DNA of 64,000 bases from Brachycybe producta (GCA_036925085.1 JAUPFP010000020.1:2182001-2246000), one strand, 5' to 3'; positions 52,943-64,000 are shown, counted from the first letter of the stretch. A program made the numbers and translations. Notes: a model not told the origin generated them from the letters alone.

Positions 52943-55225
52943 TCCCAGGTCTGTGTTTCTGTCTGTCTGTCTGTCTTTCTGTCTGAAATAACGCTGTACA
53001 ACCATTGAAGCACATCGGAATTTATATAAATTTAAATAAATGAAGTAATGAACAGCTTTTTTTTTCTCAAGGTCAACTATATGTTGCACCCTTCCCATCC
53101 AAGAACCCCATGATATTAAATTGGAGAGGGGGAAAGGTTGGATGGAAAGTGTAGAAGGGGGGGGGGCTAGAGAGAAACGTGGAGGGAGGAAAAGTGGGAG
53201 GGGGTGACTGAAATTGAAATGAAATTAGTAAAAAAAAAAAAAAAAACGACGCGCATGCGCACATCAGAGAAATGAAAAACACATTTTCTATTTCAAATAT
53301 AAAAAGGGGAGGGGATAATAGTTGCAAAATTAAACTACAGTTTATCACAGGCAATTGTGCCATAAAAACAATTAACCCTAATGGAACATTTTCCTTAAAA
53401 CCATTTGCCCTAAAACCATTGCCCTAAAACTATTTGCCCTCAAGGAACACTTGCCCTAAAACCATTTACCCTAAAACTATTTACTCTAATAGAACATTTG
53501 CTCTAAAACAACTTGCCCTAAAACCACTTGCCCTTAAAAACATTTGCCCTAAAACTATTTGACCTCAAAGAACATATGCCCTAAAACCAATTACTGTATA
53601 TTTAGACTAGTCATTAGGGGAACATCTCCTTAGGGCAAATGTTTTTTTAGGGCAAATGTCCCTTTAGGGCAAATGTCCCTTTAGGGCAAATGTCCCTTTA
53701 GGGCAAATGTCCCTTTAGGGCAAATGTCTTTTTAGGGCAAATGTCTTTTTAGGGCAAATGTCTTTTTAGGGCAAATGTCTTTTTAGGGCAAATGTCTTTT
53801 TAGGGCAAATGTCTTTTTAGGGCAAATGTCTTTTTAGGGCAAATGTCTTTTTAGGGCAAATGTCTTTTTAGGGCAACTGTCTTTTTAGGGCAACTGTCTT
53901 TTTAGGGCAACTGTCTTTTTAGGGCAACTGTCTTTTTAGGGCAACTGTCTTTTTAGGGCAATATCTCCCTTTAGGGCAATATCTCCCTTTTAGGGCAATA
54001 TCTCCCTTTTAGGGCAATATCTCCCTTTAGGGCAATATCTCCCTTTAGGGCAATATCTCCCTTTAGGGCAATATCTCCCTTTAGGGCAATATCTCCCTTT
54101 AGGGCAATATCTCCCTTTAGGGCAATATCTCCCTTTAGGGCAATATCTCCCTTTAGGGCAATATCTCCCTTTAGGGCAATATCTCCCTTTAGGGCAAATG
54201 TCCCTTTAGGGCAAATGTCCTTTTAGGGCAATATCTCCCTTTAGGGCAATATCTCCCTTTAGGGCAATATCTCCCTTTAGGGCAAATGTCCCTTTAGGGC
54301 AATGTCCCTTTAGGGCAAATGTCCCTTTAGGGCAAATGTCCCTTTAGGGCAAATGTCCCTTTAGGGCAAATGTCCCTTTAGGGCAAATGTCCCTTTAGGG
54401 CAAATGTCCCTTTAGGGCAAATGTCCCTTTAGGGCAAATGTCCCTTTAGGGCAAATGTCCCTTTAGGGCAAATGTCCCTTTAGGGCAAATGCCCCTTTAG
54501 GGCAAATGTCCCTTTAGGGCAAATGTCCCTTTAGGGCAAATGTCCCTTTAGGGCAAATGTCCCTTTAGGGCAATATCTCCCTTTAGGGCAATATCTCCCT
54601 TTAGGGCAATATCTCCCTTTAGGGCAAATGTCCCTTTAGGGCAAATGTCCCTTTAGGGCAAATGTCCCTTTAGGGCAATATCTCCCTTTAGGGCAATATC
54701 TCCCTTTAGGGCAAATGTTTCTTTAGGGCAAATGTTTCTTTAGGGTAAATTGTTTTAGGACAAAAACTTAATCAGATTGAAATTTAAATGAACTGCTTTT
54801 TTCTCATGGTCAACTTTATGTTGCACTCTCCCGATCCAAGAATCCAAATAATAGTAAGGACAGGCAAGTAAAGACAGTAAAATACAGTCGTTTTCCCCGC
54901 CTTTTTATGAGGGCCAGCAACTTTTAATTATTTTGTTATATCGTCTGATGTCACATGCCCCGTTCTTTTCAATTTTGAATTGGTTGTTATTTGGTCTGAC
55001 GTCACATGCCCCGTTCTTTTCAATTTCCAATTGGTTGATATTTGGTCTGACAGTCATAAAGGGGCGGGGCACACGACTGTATCTCCCTGTCTTCACATAC
55101 CTATAACAATATTAAGGTGCTTATAAAAAACACAAGTGGTCAAGGCGAATTGCTTCATGACAACCGGACAGTCACACAAAAAGAAACTAGATGCTCCCGT
55201 CATTTATGACGGGTTACCCCACTAG
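52943..55225 (+). mobile_element. Helitron-like family Y, complete copy with an internal minisatellite
   Basis: Starts TCCCAGGTCTGTG after host A and ends CCCGTCATTTATGACGGG + TTACCCCA + CTAG (55222-55225) before host T. These are the Helitron hallmarks: A^T target, TC start, 3' hairpin 8 bases before CTRR, no target duplication. 2283 bp; about 1.4 kb is minisatellite. The CTTTTTATGAGGGCCAGC / CATAAAGGGGCGGGGC module (54900-55070) is an inverted repeat related to the MITE at 9337. No Rep/helicase: non-autonomous. Confidence 0.7.
53384..54760. repeat. 17/18-bp minisatellite array with an orientation switch
   Basis: 53384-53600 carries the unit on the minus strand (ACCATTTGCCCTAAAACTA). From about 53625 it is on the plus strand: blocks of TTAGGGCAAATGTCCCT (17 bp), of TTTTTAGGGCAAATGTC and of TTAGGGCAATATCTCCCT (18 bp), over 60 units. 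Variants occur in homogeneous runs, as after block duplication. Confidence 0.9.
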
Positions 55226-55583
55226 TAATAATAATAATGATAATAATAGTGTTAATACTAAAAATAATTCAATTAGTGGTAGGCTTAGTAGACCAAAAAA
55301 AATATGCATTTTGCATTCTGAAATTTAGGCCTATGTAGAATGAAAAAAATCTTCATTCTACAGTTCAGTGGAACTATGTAGAATAGGATCTTACAATAAA
55401 TGTTTTCAATTTTGCGAAAGTAGCAAGGGAAACAAAATTTTTTACGAATTTTTTAAGCTTATAAATTGTTCCAAGCAAAGCCAGCCTTCAGGATTGTATT
55501 ATAGTGAGAGAGTGACAAATGCTAAATTTGAAAATGACTACATTGGCCAGAAAATAGAATAAAAGACACCTAGGTAATTCATG
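55226..55583. other. Unassigned spacer
   Basis: AT-rich, one 64-codon frame (55368) without a recognised motif. Confidence 0.35.
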
Positions 55584-55824
55584 TGTAACACCCAGTATAT
55601 ATTCCCCAGAATTCTGGCCTGGGGTTGCATAACTCCACACTGTCCCTCCTTCCTCCTGGGTACGAATCTGTTTGGGAGTGCGAAGGAATATCCCATCGGG
55701 CGTGGTCACTTGGACCAGGTTGCACCTCGTTGGTGTACACAGGTTCAAGCCTATAAAAGCACTGCATTTTCTTTTGTGGTCTAGTCGCTTTCTGAAAATA
55801 ATTCATGATGTCTTATGTTGATCA
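55584..55824 (+). mobile_element. LTR 5' part, related to the 39167 LTR
   Basis: TGTAACACCCAGTATATATT, then GTCACTTGGACCAGGTTGC, CACAGGTTCAAGCCTATAAA (TATA box about 55750). It is cut at 55824 by the start of a Helitron-like Z fragment. Confidence 0.6.
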
Positions 55825-56002
55825 TCTATCATAATTTGCTAAGGGCTGACTTCCTCCCTTCCTCTCTCACTCCCTTTGTGCATGAATGTTCTCGGAAACT
55901 ACACACTCTAGAATCGTGAAAGTTAACCAGATGGGCTTCTTCGTAGGCTACATTAGAATTTTCAATTTTGTTCCGTTTAAATTATTTTTGTGAAATTTTT
56001 CA
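55825..56002 (+). mobile_element. Helitron-like family Z, 5' tip, inserted at A^T
   Basis: TCTATCATAATTTGCTAAGG after host A, then the purine-repeat complement (CTTCCTCTCTCACTCC) and the CTACATTAGAATTTTCAATT segment. It is the reverse of 63450-63622 and breaks off near 56002. Confidence 0.55.
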
Positions 56003-56960
56003 TTGGGAGGAGACTTCGTGGGAGCCGACGTTACCCGGAGTTAACCAGGAGAGGCGGCTATGGGTGCAGTCCCATCCCCGTAACCAGAGTCTTGAAGCGG
56101 GTAAGTTGGTTTTAATTTGCCCGGGTATTGTGAGGGTCCAGTCGGGACTGTACAGTTGGGGTACATGTACCCCACCTCTCGTATGGTTAAACACCATAGA
56201 TTTGACCATTTATTTGGTCAAATCACCGTACAGTGCGAGTATGCTGCTGGGCGCAGACTTTATTCTACAGAACAGCAGCAGAAATCACTGGTGACCTTGT
56301 TTAACCACTTATTTACCGTGAGGTATGGACTACGGTCTGTTGTACCGTGGTACTAAGTGTTGTACAAGGTTTTTACTGCAAGTACATCATGGGGTGCGGA
56401 CTTTTGTCTGTGATACCACGGTAGATAGTGGTAAAAGAAGGTTTTACCTCTAGTACACCGTTCTTTACCGTGGGACATGGACTTTGGTTCATGATACCGC
56501 GGTTTTGCACAGTTCCATCCATTTGTTACGGTGTTTTACGGACTTTTGTCCGTGAATTTACCGTTTTCGATGGTGGAAACCCGTTGTCTGGTGGTTTTGG
56601 CAAGAATTGACCGTGGAAGCACGAAAATTTATGGAGCAAACACCTAAATTACCGATGGAGGATCGGGAAATTGGTACAGAAGCGGTGTTGGAGTTACGCA
56701 ACCACGTAGTCGACCATCCCCATGTGGGGGTGGAAGGCAGTGTATCCCTGGCAACAGGAGTACGAAGCAGAAGCATGGACGATGATTTTCTGGAGAGAAA
56801 CGTCGGGAACAATGTCCCTGAGTTCCAACCTCTGTTGGGAGAATTTGTCATGGTGTGGAGACGTGCCGTGGACGGTCTCCCCGGAGAATCACCTTTGGAA
56901 GTTGGCAGTGGGGCCGATGGTGATCTCAGTGGGCTTGGCACTTGGCCTCGGCCAAATGTC
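56003..56960 (+). other. GC-richer segment, probably 5' internal part of an LTR element
   Basis: Repeated CATGGACTTTxGTTC / GGACTTTTGTC(C/T)GTG phrases with TACCGTGGTA between 56320 and 56560, then an open frame from 56607 (MTVEARKFMEQTPKLPMED...) running to 57062 across the next repeat. The composition and the neighbouring LTR suggest a leader plus gag start, but no domain is recognised. Confidence 0.35.
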
Positions 56961-57150
56961 CACGGCGAAATTCACAGGCAATTGTGCCCAGCATTAGAAT
57001 TTCTTTTGCTCCGCCCTTTTATGAATGTCATCAATTTATTATTGGTTTGTTACTTGGTCTGATGTCATAAAAGGGCAGAGGAAAAGAAGTTCTAATGCTG
57101 GGCACAATTGCCTGTGAATTTCGCTCCCGTCATTTATGACGGGTTACCTT
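56961..57150 (+). mobile_element. Helitron-like family Y, 3' end with palindromic module
   Basis: GAAATTCACAGGCAATTGTG at the left is mirrored by CACAATTGCCTGTGAATTTC at the right (57098-57120), arms about 65 bp. It is followed by the CCCGTCATTTATGACGGG hairpin and TTACCTTACTA, a mutated CTAG end. Confidence 0.55.
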
Positions 57151-57220
57151 ACTATTAAATTAAGATTATAATTAAAATACTAAATCAATATTTTTTCAAC
57201 AGTTTATATAATATATATTA
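57135..57220 (-). repeat. Palindromic element P, piece left of the Helitron insertions
   Basis: AATACTAAATCAATATTTTxTCAAxAGTTTATATA as at 14118-14155. The element continues at 63623 after removal of 57221-57744 and 57757-63622. Confidence 0.55.
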
Positions 57221-57744
57221 CTAGTGGGGTAACCCGTCATAAATGACGGGAGCAAAATTCACAGGCTCATTCCGCCCTTTTATGATGTCAGACCAAGTAA
57301 CAAACCCAGTTAAAAATTGATGACGTTCATAAAAACGCGGAGGAAAAGAAATTCTAATGCTGAGCACAATTGCCCGTGATAAACTGTAGTTTAATTTTGC
57401 TACTATTATCCCCTCCCCTTTTTATATTTGAAAGAGAAAATGAGTTTTTCATTTTCCTCTGGTGTGCGCATGCGCATCGTTTGTTCCTTTTTTACTCCTT
57501 TCATTTCAATTTCAGCCACCCCCTCCCACTTTTTATCAACCTTCCACGTTTCTCTCTCTCTCCCCTTCTACACTTTCCAACTTTTTTCCACTCTCCAATT
57601 TAATATCATTGGGTTCTTGGATGGGAAGGGTGCAACATATAGTTGACCTTGAGAAAAAAAAGCCGTTCATTTATTCAAATTTATATAAATTCCGATGTGC
57701 TTCAAGGGTTGTATAACGTTACTAACAGATACACAGACGTGGGA
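57221..57744 (-). mobile_element. Helitron-like family Y, complete 524-bp copy
   Basis: On the minus strand: host A, TCCCACGTCTGTG start (57744), end CGTCATTTATGACGGGTTAC + CCCACTAG (57224-57221), host T. It has the same order of blocks as 52943-55225 without the minisatellite. Confidence 0.7.
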
Positions 57745-57756
57745 TATTATATATAA

Positions 57757-60700
57757 CTAGAAAGAAAGCCCGTCTTCGACGGGTGTGATAGTGATGATAG
57801 CCTTATAGCCTCAGAAATTGGTTATAACTCGAGTTACACTTGATTGATTCGCCTGAAATTTTCGACATAAAGAGAACATGTTATATTATAAATTTTCTGC
57901 TGGTCAAAAAAACTTTTTTAACAAAGGTAAAAATTAAAAAAATTAAAAACTAAAACGACCATTTTATAATTACAGACGCACTAACAAACTTTTCACTTTT
58001 ATTAATTATTGCGACAAAAAAACATGCTGAACACAACAGTAACATTAAAATTAATGAAGTATACGACTGTCCTGATGTTTTATAACTGAAATCATTATTT
58101 CCTGCATACTTTAAACAATGTTTATGAGGAAAGTTACAGAAATTCTGCCCTGAAGCAGCTAAAATGGCCCTTTTCGGCTTTGCTAATGTATTATAATCTC
58201 GGCAATCTGCTTAATCATCACTTAAGATGATGTACCAACTGTTCTCTATAGAAATTAAGTTGGGAAAACACATCGGCCATTCGAGAGTGGTATTTTCGTT
58301 TCGTTACCATTTTTTTATTAGGTTACTGGAGCGAACTGGTGCTAATGTTAGAGAATCGATGTTTTTATGGCAGTACATACCCTCCAAACATTGTCTGATA
58401 ATCAATAATATTTGTTTAGGTTGAAATAAATTGAAAAAATGTTGAAAAACTAAGCTGCTCATTCCAAAGACACTAAATGTTTCCCATATCATTAAGCTGA
58501 CCCACTGCCAAAATTTTGATTTAGAAAATATTGTGGTGATTTTCTCACATCCTTCCAATACAAAAAAGAAAGAAAAAAACGTCAAAATCATCAAGTTTGG
58601 TGGTAAGAGCCTAACAATATGCAAAGTGTTTAGTGCCCCTTGCAATGAGTAGCTTTGCCTGCATTTCAACCAAAAAAAATAATGTTTATTATGAGACAAC
58701 GTTATGAGAGTGTTTACTAACAGTCCAAAGTCGATTCCCTAGTGTTAGGTTAGTATTCCAGCAAGGAAATGTACCAGTTCACTCCAGTAACGTTAGGAAT
58801 GAATGGTTATGAAAACAAAATATCACCACTCTCAAATAGCCGGCGTGTCCCCCGGACTTAAATCCTACAGAGAACTTTTAGGAAATCATTGTACATAATG
58901 ATTAAGCAGATTGCCATGATTATACTACAACAGTAGAGCTGAAAAGTGCCATTTTAGCTGCTTCTTGGCAGAATTTTTGTAAATTTTCTTATAAATATTG
59001 TTTACAGCAGGGTGGCAGTGTTTTAAATCAGATTGATTTAAATCATGATTTAAATCGTGACTTAAATCAATTGATTTTTTTAAAAAAATATTCATATTTA
59101 TTTAAACATTAAAATTATACAATAAAAAGAAAACAGTTGCCAGCATTTTTCTTTATGTTTATAAAAAATAAAGTCGGGTGGTAGTCCATTTGTTAATGCA
59201 TTATTTTTTGGAAGATATGCTTGAGGAAGTATCCCCAAATGACTGGTGGAAATCATTATAGGGACACATTGATATAAATAGCAATAGTAATCTATTTAAG
59301 AGCCTCAGAGGTAAACTGTGTTAAGTCACCAAACCTATATTTTACATGAAGAGTCATTTGAAAGTTTTCCTCTTCATTGAAGGAATAGGACTTAACATGA
59401 TATAAAACCATCTAGCAGCCGATGTGTAAAATTGTGGACTTAACACTGTTCACCACTGATAAAACTTGACAATCTGTTTAAAAACACGAATTTTATATCG
59501 CATAAAGATGTAAAAAATCGTGCTTTTTTAAAAAAAAGTGACTTAACACAGTTTACCTCTGAGACACTGATTTGCTCTGGGAACAACTGAAAAGGCTACA
59601 AAGCCCGTATTTATGTTCAGAATGTGAAATTAAAAGTGCTTGAAACTTATTATTTTCAAATTTGAATGTTTCTTAACATCTTCTTATTTTGCAATTACTT
59701 TACTAACAACTTAACAATTAACAATGTTATTACTTATTTTTGCAAATATCATCATAAAAAAAATGTTATATTTCATATAAATAAAAAAAAATAAAAAATA
59801 TCTGATTTAAATCAAAAAAATTGATTTATTTGATTTTTTAAAAAAAAATAAAAAAAAATCATCCATCCTGGTTTAAAGTATGTAGAAATCAATGTGTTAA
59901 TTTATAAAACATGAGGGCAGTCGTATACTTTATTAATTTTAATGTTACTGTTGCGTTCAGTATGTTATTTTGTCACATTAATTGATAAAAGTGAAAAGTT
60001 CATTAGTTTGTTTATAATTATAAAAAGGCCCTTTTCCAGTTTTTAATTTTCTAAATTTTTACCTTTTTTTGAAAAAAATTTCTGCCTAGCAGAACGTTTA
60101 TAATATAGGATGAAAATGTTGAAAATTTCAGGGAATCCATGAAGTTATAGCCCGAGTTATAAACAATTTTGCATGTTATAAACATTTACATTTTGTTATA
60201 ATTTTATAAAATCTCACATTGAGAAACCTTCGTGATATACATTCGGAGTAAATACTTTTCTTGATCCTAGTATAAGCTTGCCTTGCATTGAAGAAATTAA
60301 TTTACAAAAACAAATTCAAGATAATCAAGATTGATTTTTCCCCTAAGAAAGTTTGGTGGTGGAAGCCTAACAATATGAGAAGTGCTCCTTGCAATGTGTA
60401 GTTTTGCCTTCATTTTATCCAAAAAAATTGTTTATCAGACAACGTTATGAGTGTTTACTAACTGACCAAAGTCGATTCCCTAGATTAGGTAGCTTAGTAT
60501 TCGAACAAAAAAAAAGAACCAGTTTACTTCAGTAACCTAAGGAATGAATGGTTAAGAAACCAAAAGATCACCACTCTGAAATGGCCGGCATGTCCCCCGG
60601 ACATAAATCCCACAGAGAGGCCATGATTACACTACAGCAGTACAGCTGAAAAGTGCTATTTTAGCTGCTTTGTAAATTTGCTTATAAACATTGTTTAAAG

Positions 60701-61494
60701 TATGTAGAAATCAACGTTTTAATTTATAAATAATCATGGCAGTCGTATACATTTATTAGTATGTTATTATTTACAACAATTAATAAAAGTGAAAAGTTCA
60801 TTAGTTCGTTTAAAATTATGAAACGGCCACTTTCCAGTTTTTAATTTTCTAAATTTTTACCTTTTCTAGAAAAAAAATTCTGCCTAGCAGAACGTTTATA
60901 ATACAGGATAAAAATGTTGTAAATATAAACATTTACGTTATGTTATAATTTTATAAACATATCGTTAACGACAACATAATGTTATAAACATTTACGCACA
61001 GTATAATATCTGAGATTGAGAACAATTCGTGATAAACATTTGGAGTAAATACTTTTCATGATCCTAGTATAAGTTTGCCTTGCGTTGAAGAAATTAATTT
61101 ACAAAAACCCCAGCCAGGATTTGATCCAAGGACCTCTCTTATCAGACATAACCAAATTTGCTACCAATGTAAATTGTGAGATCAAAGGTGACCTTTACCC
61201 TGACCCACGTGGGTTAATTTATTCTTTGAAAAAAACGTGATGCAATAAAGCCTGCTTTCCTGGTTGCCAACTTTTATATGTTCAGGGTTTTTTTTAAATT
61301 TGATAATTTTTCACAAAAATAATTTAAACGGAACAAAATTGAAAATTCTAATGTAGCCTACGAAGAAGCCCATCTAAAGATGTGTATACTGGTTAACTTT
61401 CACGATTCTAGAGTGTGTAGTTTCTGAGAACATTCATGCACAAAGGGAGGGAGTGAGGGAGGGAGTCAGCCCTTAGCAAATTATGATATTAGAC
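57757..61494 (-). mobile_element. Helitron-like family Z, copy 1 (chimeric, with a hAT insert)
   Basis: CTAG at 57757, hairpin CCCGTCTTCGACGGG, inverted-repeat interior with WPACPPDLNPTE-type Tc1/mariner transposase remnants (58840, 60585), and a second copy of the interior from about 60305. It ends in TTAGCAAATTATGATATTAG + A (61494), which is the 5' TC start on the minus strand. 59008-59870 is a later hAT insertion. Confidence 0.6.
59008..59870. mobile_element. hAT-like element with GATTTAAATC repeats, inside Helitron-like Z
   Basis: CAGGGTGGCAGTG at the left and CATCCATCCTG at the right; GTTTACAG (59000-59007) and GTTTAAAG (59871-59878) form an 8-bp duplication with one mismatch. Subterminal GATTTAAATC motifs face each other. 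Other Z copies are uninterrupted here (TTGTTTAAAGTATG). Confidence 0.7.
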
Positions 61495-63622
61495 TAGAAA
61501 GAAAGCCCGTCTGCGACGGGTGTGATAACGTTTTATATATATGGACACATCCCAGAAATTTATTATAATTCAAGTTACACTTGATTGATTTGCCTGAAAT
61601 TTTCAACATAAAGAGTGTATCTCATATTATAAATTTTCTGCTAGGAAGAAATTTTTGTTTAAAAAAGGTAAAAATTAAAAAAAAATTAAAAACTGGAAAA
61701 TGACCATTTCATAATTATAAACACACTAATAAACGTTTCACTTTTATTAGTTATTGTGACAAAATAACATGCTGACCACAACAGTAATATTTAAATTAAT
61801 AAAGTATACAACTGTCCTGATGTTATAATTAAAACATTTTTTTCTACATACTCTAAAAAATATTTTAAAGCAAATTTACAGTAATTCTGCCCGGAAGCAG
61901 CTAAAATGGCCCTTTTCAGCTCTACTAATGTATTATAATCATGGCAATCTGTTTAATTATCACTTACGATGATTTACCAAATATTCTCTATAAGGATTAA
62001 GTTGAGGGAACACATCCGTCGTTCGAAAGTGGTGATATTTTGGTTTCGTAACTATTTCTTTGTTAGGTCACTGGAGCAAACTGTTGTATTTTCTTGCTGG
62101 AATACTAAGCTAATGCTAGGGAATTGATGATTTAAGGCAGTGCATATCCTCCTAACATTGTTTGATAATCGATGATATCTGTTTTGGTTTAAATGAATTC
62201 TAAGCTATGCATTTAAAAAAACTATGCTACTCATTCCAAAGATGCTAAATGTGTCCCATATCATTAGGCTGACCGACTGCCAAAATTTGATTAAAAAATA
62301 TTGTGTTTTTTCATCACATCCTTCCAATATGAAGAAATCAAAAACAAAAACAAATTCAAGATAATCAAGATTGATTTTTTCCCCTCAGAAAGTTTGGTGG
62401 TGGAAGCCTAACAATATGAGAAGTGCTCCTTGCAATGTGTAGTTTTGCCTTCATTTCATCCAAAAAAATTATGTTTATTATCAGACAACGTTATGAGTGT
62501 TTACTAACTGACCAAAGTCGATTCCCCAGCTTAGGTAGCTTAGTATTCGAACAAAAAAAATAACCAGTTTACTTCAGTAACCTAAGGAATGAATGGTTAA
62601 AAAACCAAAAGATCACCACTCTGAAATGGCCGGCGTGTCCCCCGGACTTAAATCCCACAGAGAGGCCATGATTACACTACAGCAGTAGATCTGAAAAGTG
62701 CCATTTTAGCTGCTTTGTAAATTTGCTTATAATCATTGTTTAAAGTATGTAGAAATCAACGTTTTAATTTATAAATCATCATGGCAGTCGTATAAATTTA
62801 TTAGTATGTTATTTTGTTACAACAATTAATAAAAGTGAAAAGTTCATTAGTTCGTTTAAAATTATGAAACGGCCACTTTCCAGTTTTTAATTTTCTAAAT
62901 TTTTACCTTTTCTAGAAAACAAATTCTGCCTAGCAGAACGTTTATAATATAGGATAAAAATGTTGAAAATTTCAGGAAAATTCATCATGTATTGTCTGAG
63001 TTATAAACTATTTCGCATGTTATAAACATTTATGTTATGTTATAGTTTTATAAACATATTGTTAACGACAACATAACGTTATAAACATTTACGCACAGTA
63101 TAATATCTGAGATTGAGAACAATTTGTGATAAACATTTGGAGTAAATACTTTTCATGATCCTAGTATAAGTTTGCCTTGCGTTGAAGAAATTAATTTACA
63201 AAAACCCCAGCCAGGATTTGATCCAAGGACCTCTCTTATCAGACATAACCAAATTTGCTACCAATGTAAATTGTGAGATCAAAGGTGACCTTTACCCTGA
63301 CCCACGTGGGTTAATTTATTCTTTGAAAAAAACGAGATGCAATAAAGCCTGCTTTCCTGGCTGCCAACTTATATATGTTCAGGGTTTTTTTTAAATTTGA
63401 TAATTTTTCACAAAAATAATTTAAACGGAACAAAATTGAAAATTCTAATGTAGCCTACGAAGAAGTCCATCTAAAGATGTGTATACTGGTTAACTTTCAC
63501 GATTCTAGAGTGTGTAGTTTCCGAGAACATTCATGCACAAAGGGAGGGAGTGAGGGAGGGAGTGAGGGAGGGAGGGAGGGAGTGAGGGAGGGAGTCAGCC
63601 CTTAGCAAATTATGATATTAGA
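61495..63622 (-). mobile_element. Helitron-like family Z, copy 2, head-to-tail with copy 1
   Basis: CTAG at 61495-61498 follows the last base of copy 1 directly, so on the minus strand CTAG is followed by the T of copy 1's TC. Left arm 61630-61830 is mirrored by 62770-62960. A transposase remnant (WPACPPDLNPTE) is encoded near 62625. The 5' terminus at 63622 is followed by host T. 62345-63622 is nearly identical by eye to 60305-61494. Confidence 0.65.
63541..63597. repeat. GGGAGGGAGTGA repeat near the Z 5' tip
   Basis: GGGAGGGAGTGAGGGAGGGA-type units, expanded relative to copy 1 (61441-61470). Confidence 0.8.
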
Positions 63623-64000
63623 TATTTAAGTATTAACTCAATATTTTGAGATTATTAACTGAGTAAATTGAATTCGACATATTGTCCATTTGCTTTTCAC
63701 AGGGCTCTGTAGAACGTGTTTAATATTTAATTGCATTTAACTGTGTATGTGTGCCAAAAGTATAACACCTAATACACATCTGATATTTAAATGCATTTAA
63801 ATAATGTGTTCTACAGAGACCTATGAAGGGCAATCGAACAATATGTCGAATTCAATTTATTATTACTAATCTGAAAATAATCTTAAATATAATATAATAA
63901 TGGATAAACTATTGACAAAATATTGATTTAGTATTTCAATTTAAAATACTAATAATAAAGTTAATTTTTATTTGGTTACATAACTGGATTCCGTATAATT
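63623..64000. repeat. Palindromic element P, remainder
   Basis: AATTGAATTCGACATATTG (63667 on) is mirrored by CAATATGTCGAATTCAATT (63838 on), and the window ends with ACTGGATTCCGTATAATT, the inverse of the start seen at 14053. Palindrome centre near 63760. Confidence 0.65.

Noticed and set aside
53384-54760. Regular short repeats that might be taken for a CRISPR array
   Set aside because: Units are directly adjacent with no unique spacers, in eukaryotic DNA; it is a minisatellite.
53625-54760. TTAGGG-containing repeats as a telomere or interstitial telomere
   Set aside because: TTAGGG is only part of a 17/18-bp unit; no run of plain 5-7-bp telomeric repeats.
56607-57062. 151-codon frame as a host gene
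   Set aside because: It runs into a Helitron-like palindromic module and lies beside an LTR; kept only as possible retroelement leader.

Overview
The window is AT-rich, repeat-saturated animal DNA with spliceosomal introns. CR1-, RTE- and R1/I-type LINEs, several LTR families, hAT-, TTAA-target and Helitron-like elements and long fold-backs fill it. I infer an invertebrate, probably an arthropod; a chelicerate is possible because the one recognisable host gene resembles the short reprolysin-type metalloproteases common there. The species is not established. No prokaryotic features, rRNA genes, intact tRNA genes or CRISPR arrays were seen.

Host gene: exons of an M12B (reprolysin) metalloprotease lie on the minus strand between 50496 and 25593. 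I could place 13 exons of 25-206 bp by reading GT/AG sites and phases by eye. They encode propeptide, catalytic domain and a cysteine-rich tail, about 500 codons. All junctions keep phase except exon 10 to exon 11, which is one nucleotide out. No signal-peptide exon was firmly found. Every long intron is packed with mobile DNA.

Layout: 1-1613 is the 3' end of an LTR retrotransposon with its 3' LTR. 1614-14450 is a mosaic of Helitron-like pieces, two hAT copies, a LINE fragment and several inverted-repeat elements. 14456-25470 holds a hAT-like fold-back, a 21-bp satellite, TTAA-flanked MITEs, a solo LTR inside a decayed coding fragment, a minisatellite and another Helitron-like copy. 25593-50496 is the gene: solo LTRs at 26518-27375, 32787-33658 and 42281-43217, a solo LTR split by a second solo LTR at 36260-39057, an RTE LINE with a CR1 LINE nested inside it at 28806-32317, an inverted LTR-leader duplication at 39167-40877, and an R1/I-type LINE at about 44215-49394 that runs into a 100-N gap. 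50500-64000 has further LTR pieces and two Helitron-like families. One of these carries a large 17/18-bp minisatellite (52943-55225). A second pair is inserted head-to-tail in an older palindromic element (57135-64000).

The elements can be ordered in time from target-site duplications and split copies. The most notable results are the reconstructed gene, the Helitron-like families with CTAG hairpin termini, and several exact nested insertions.
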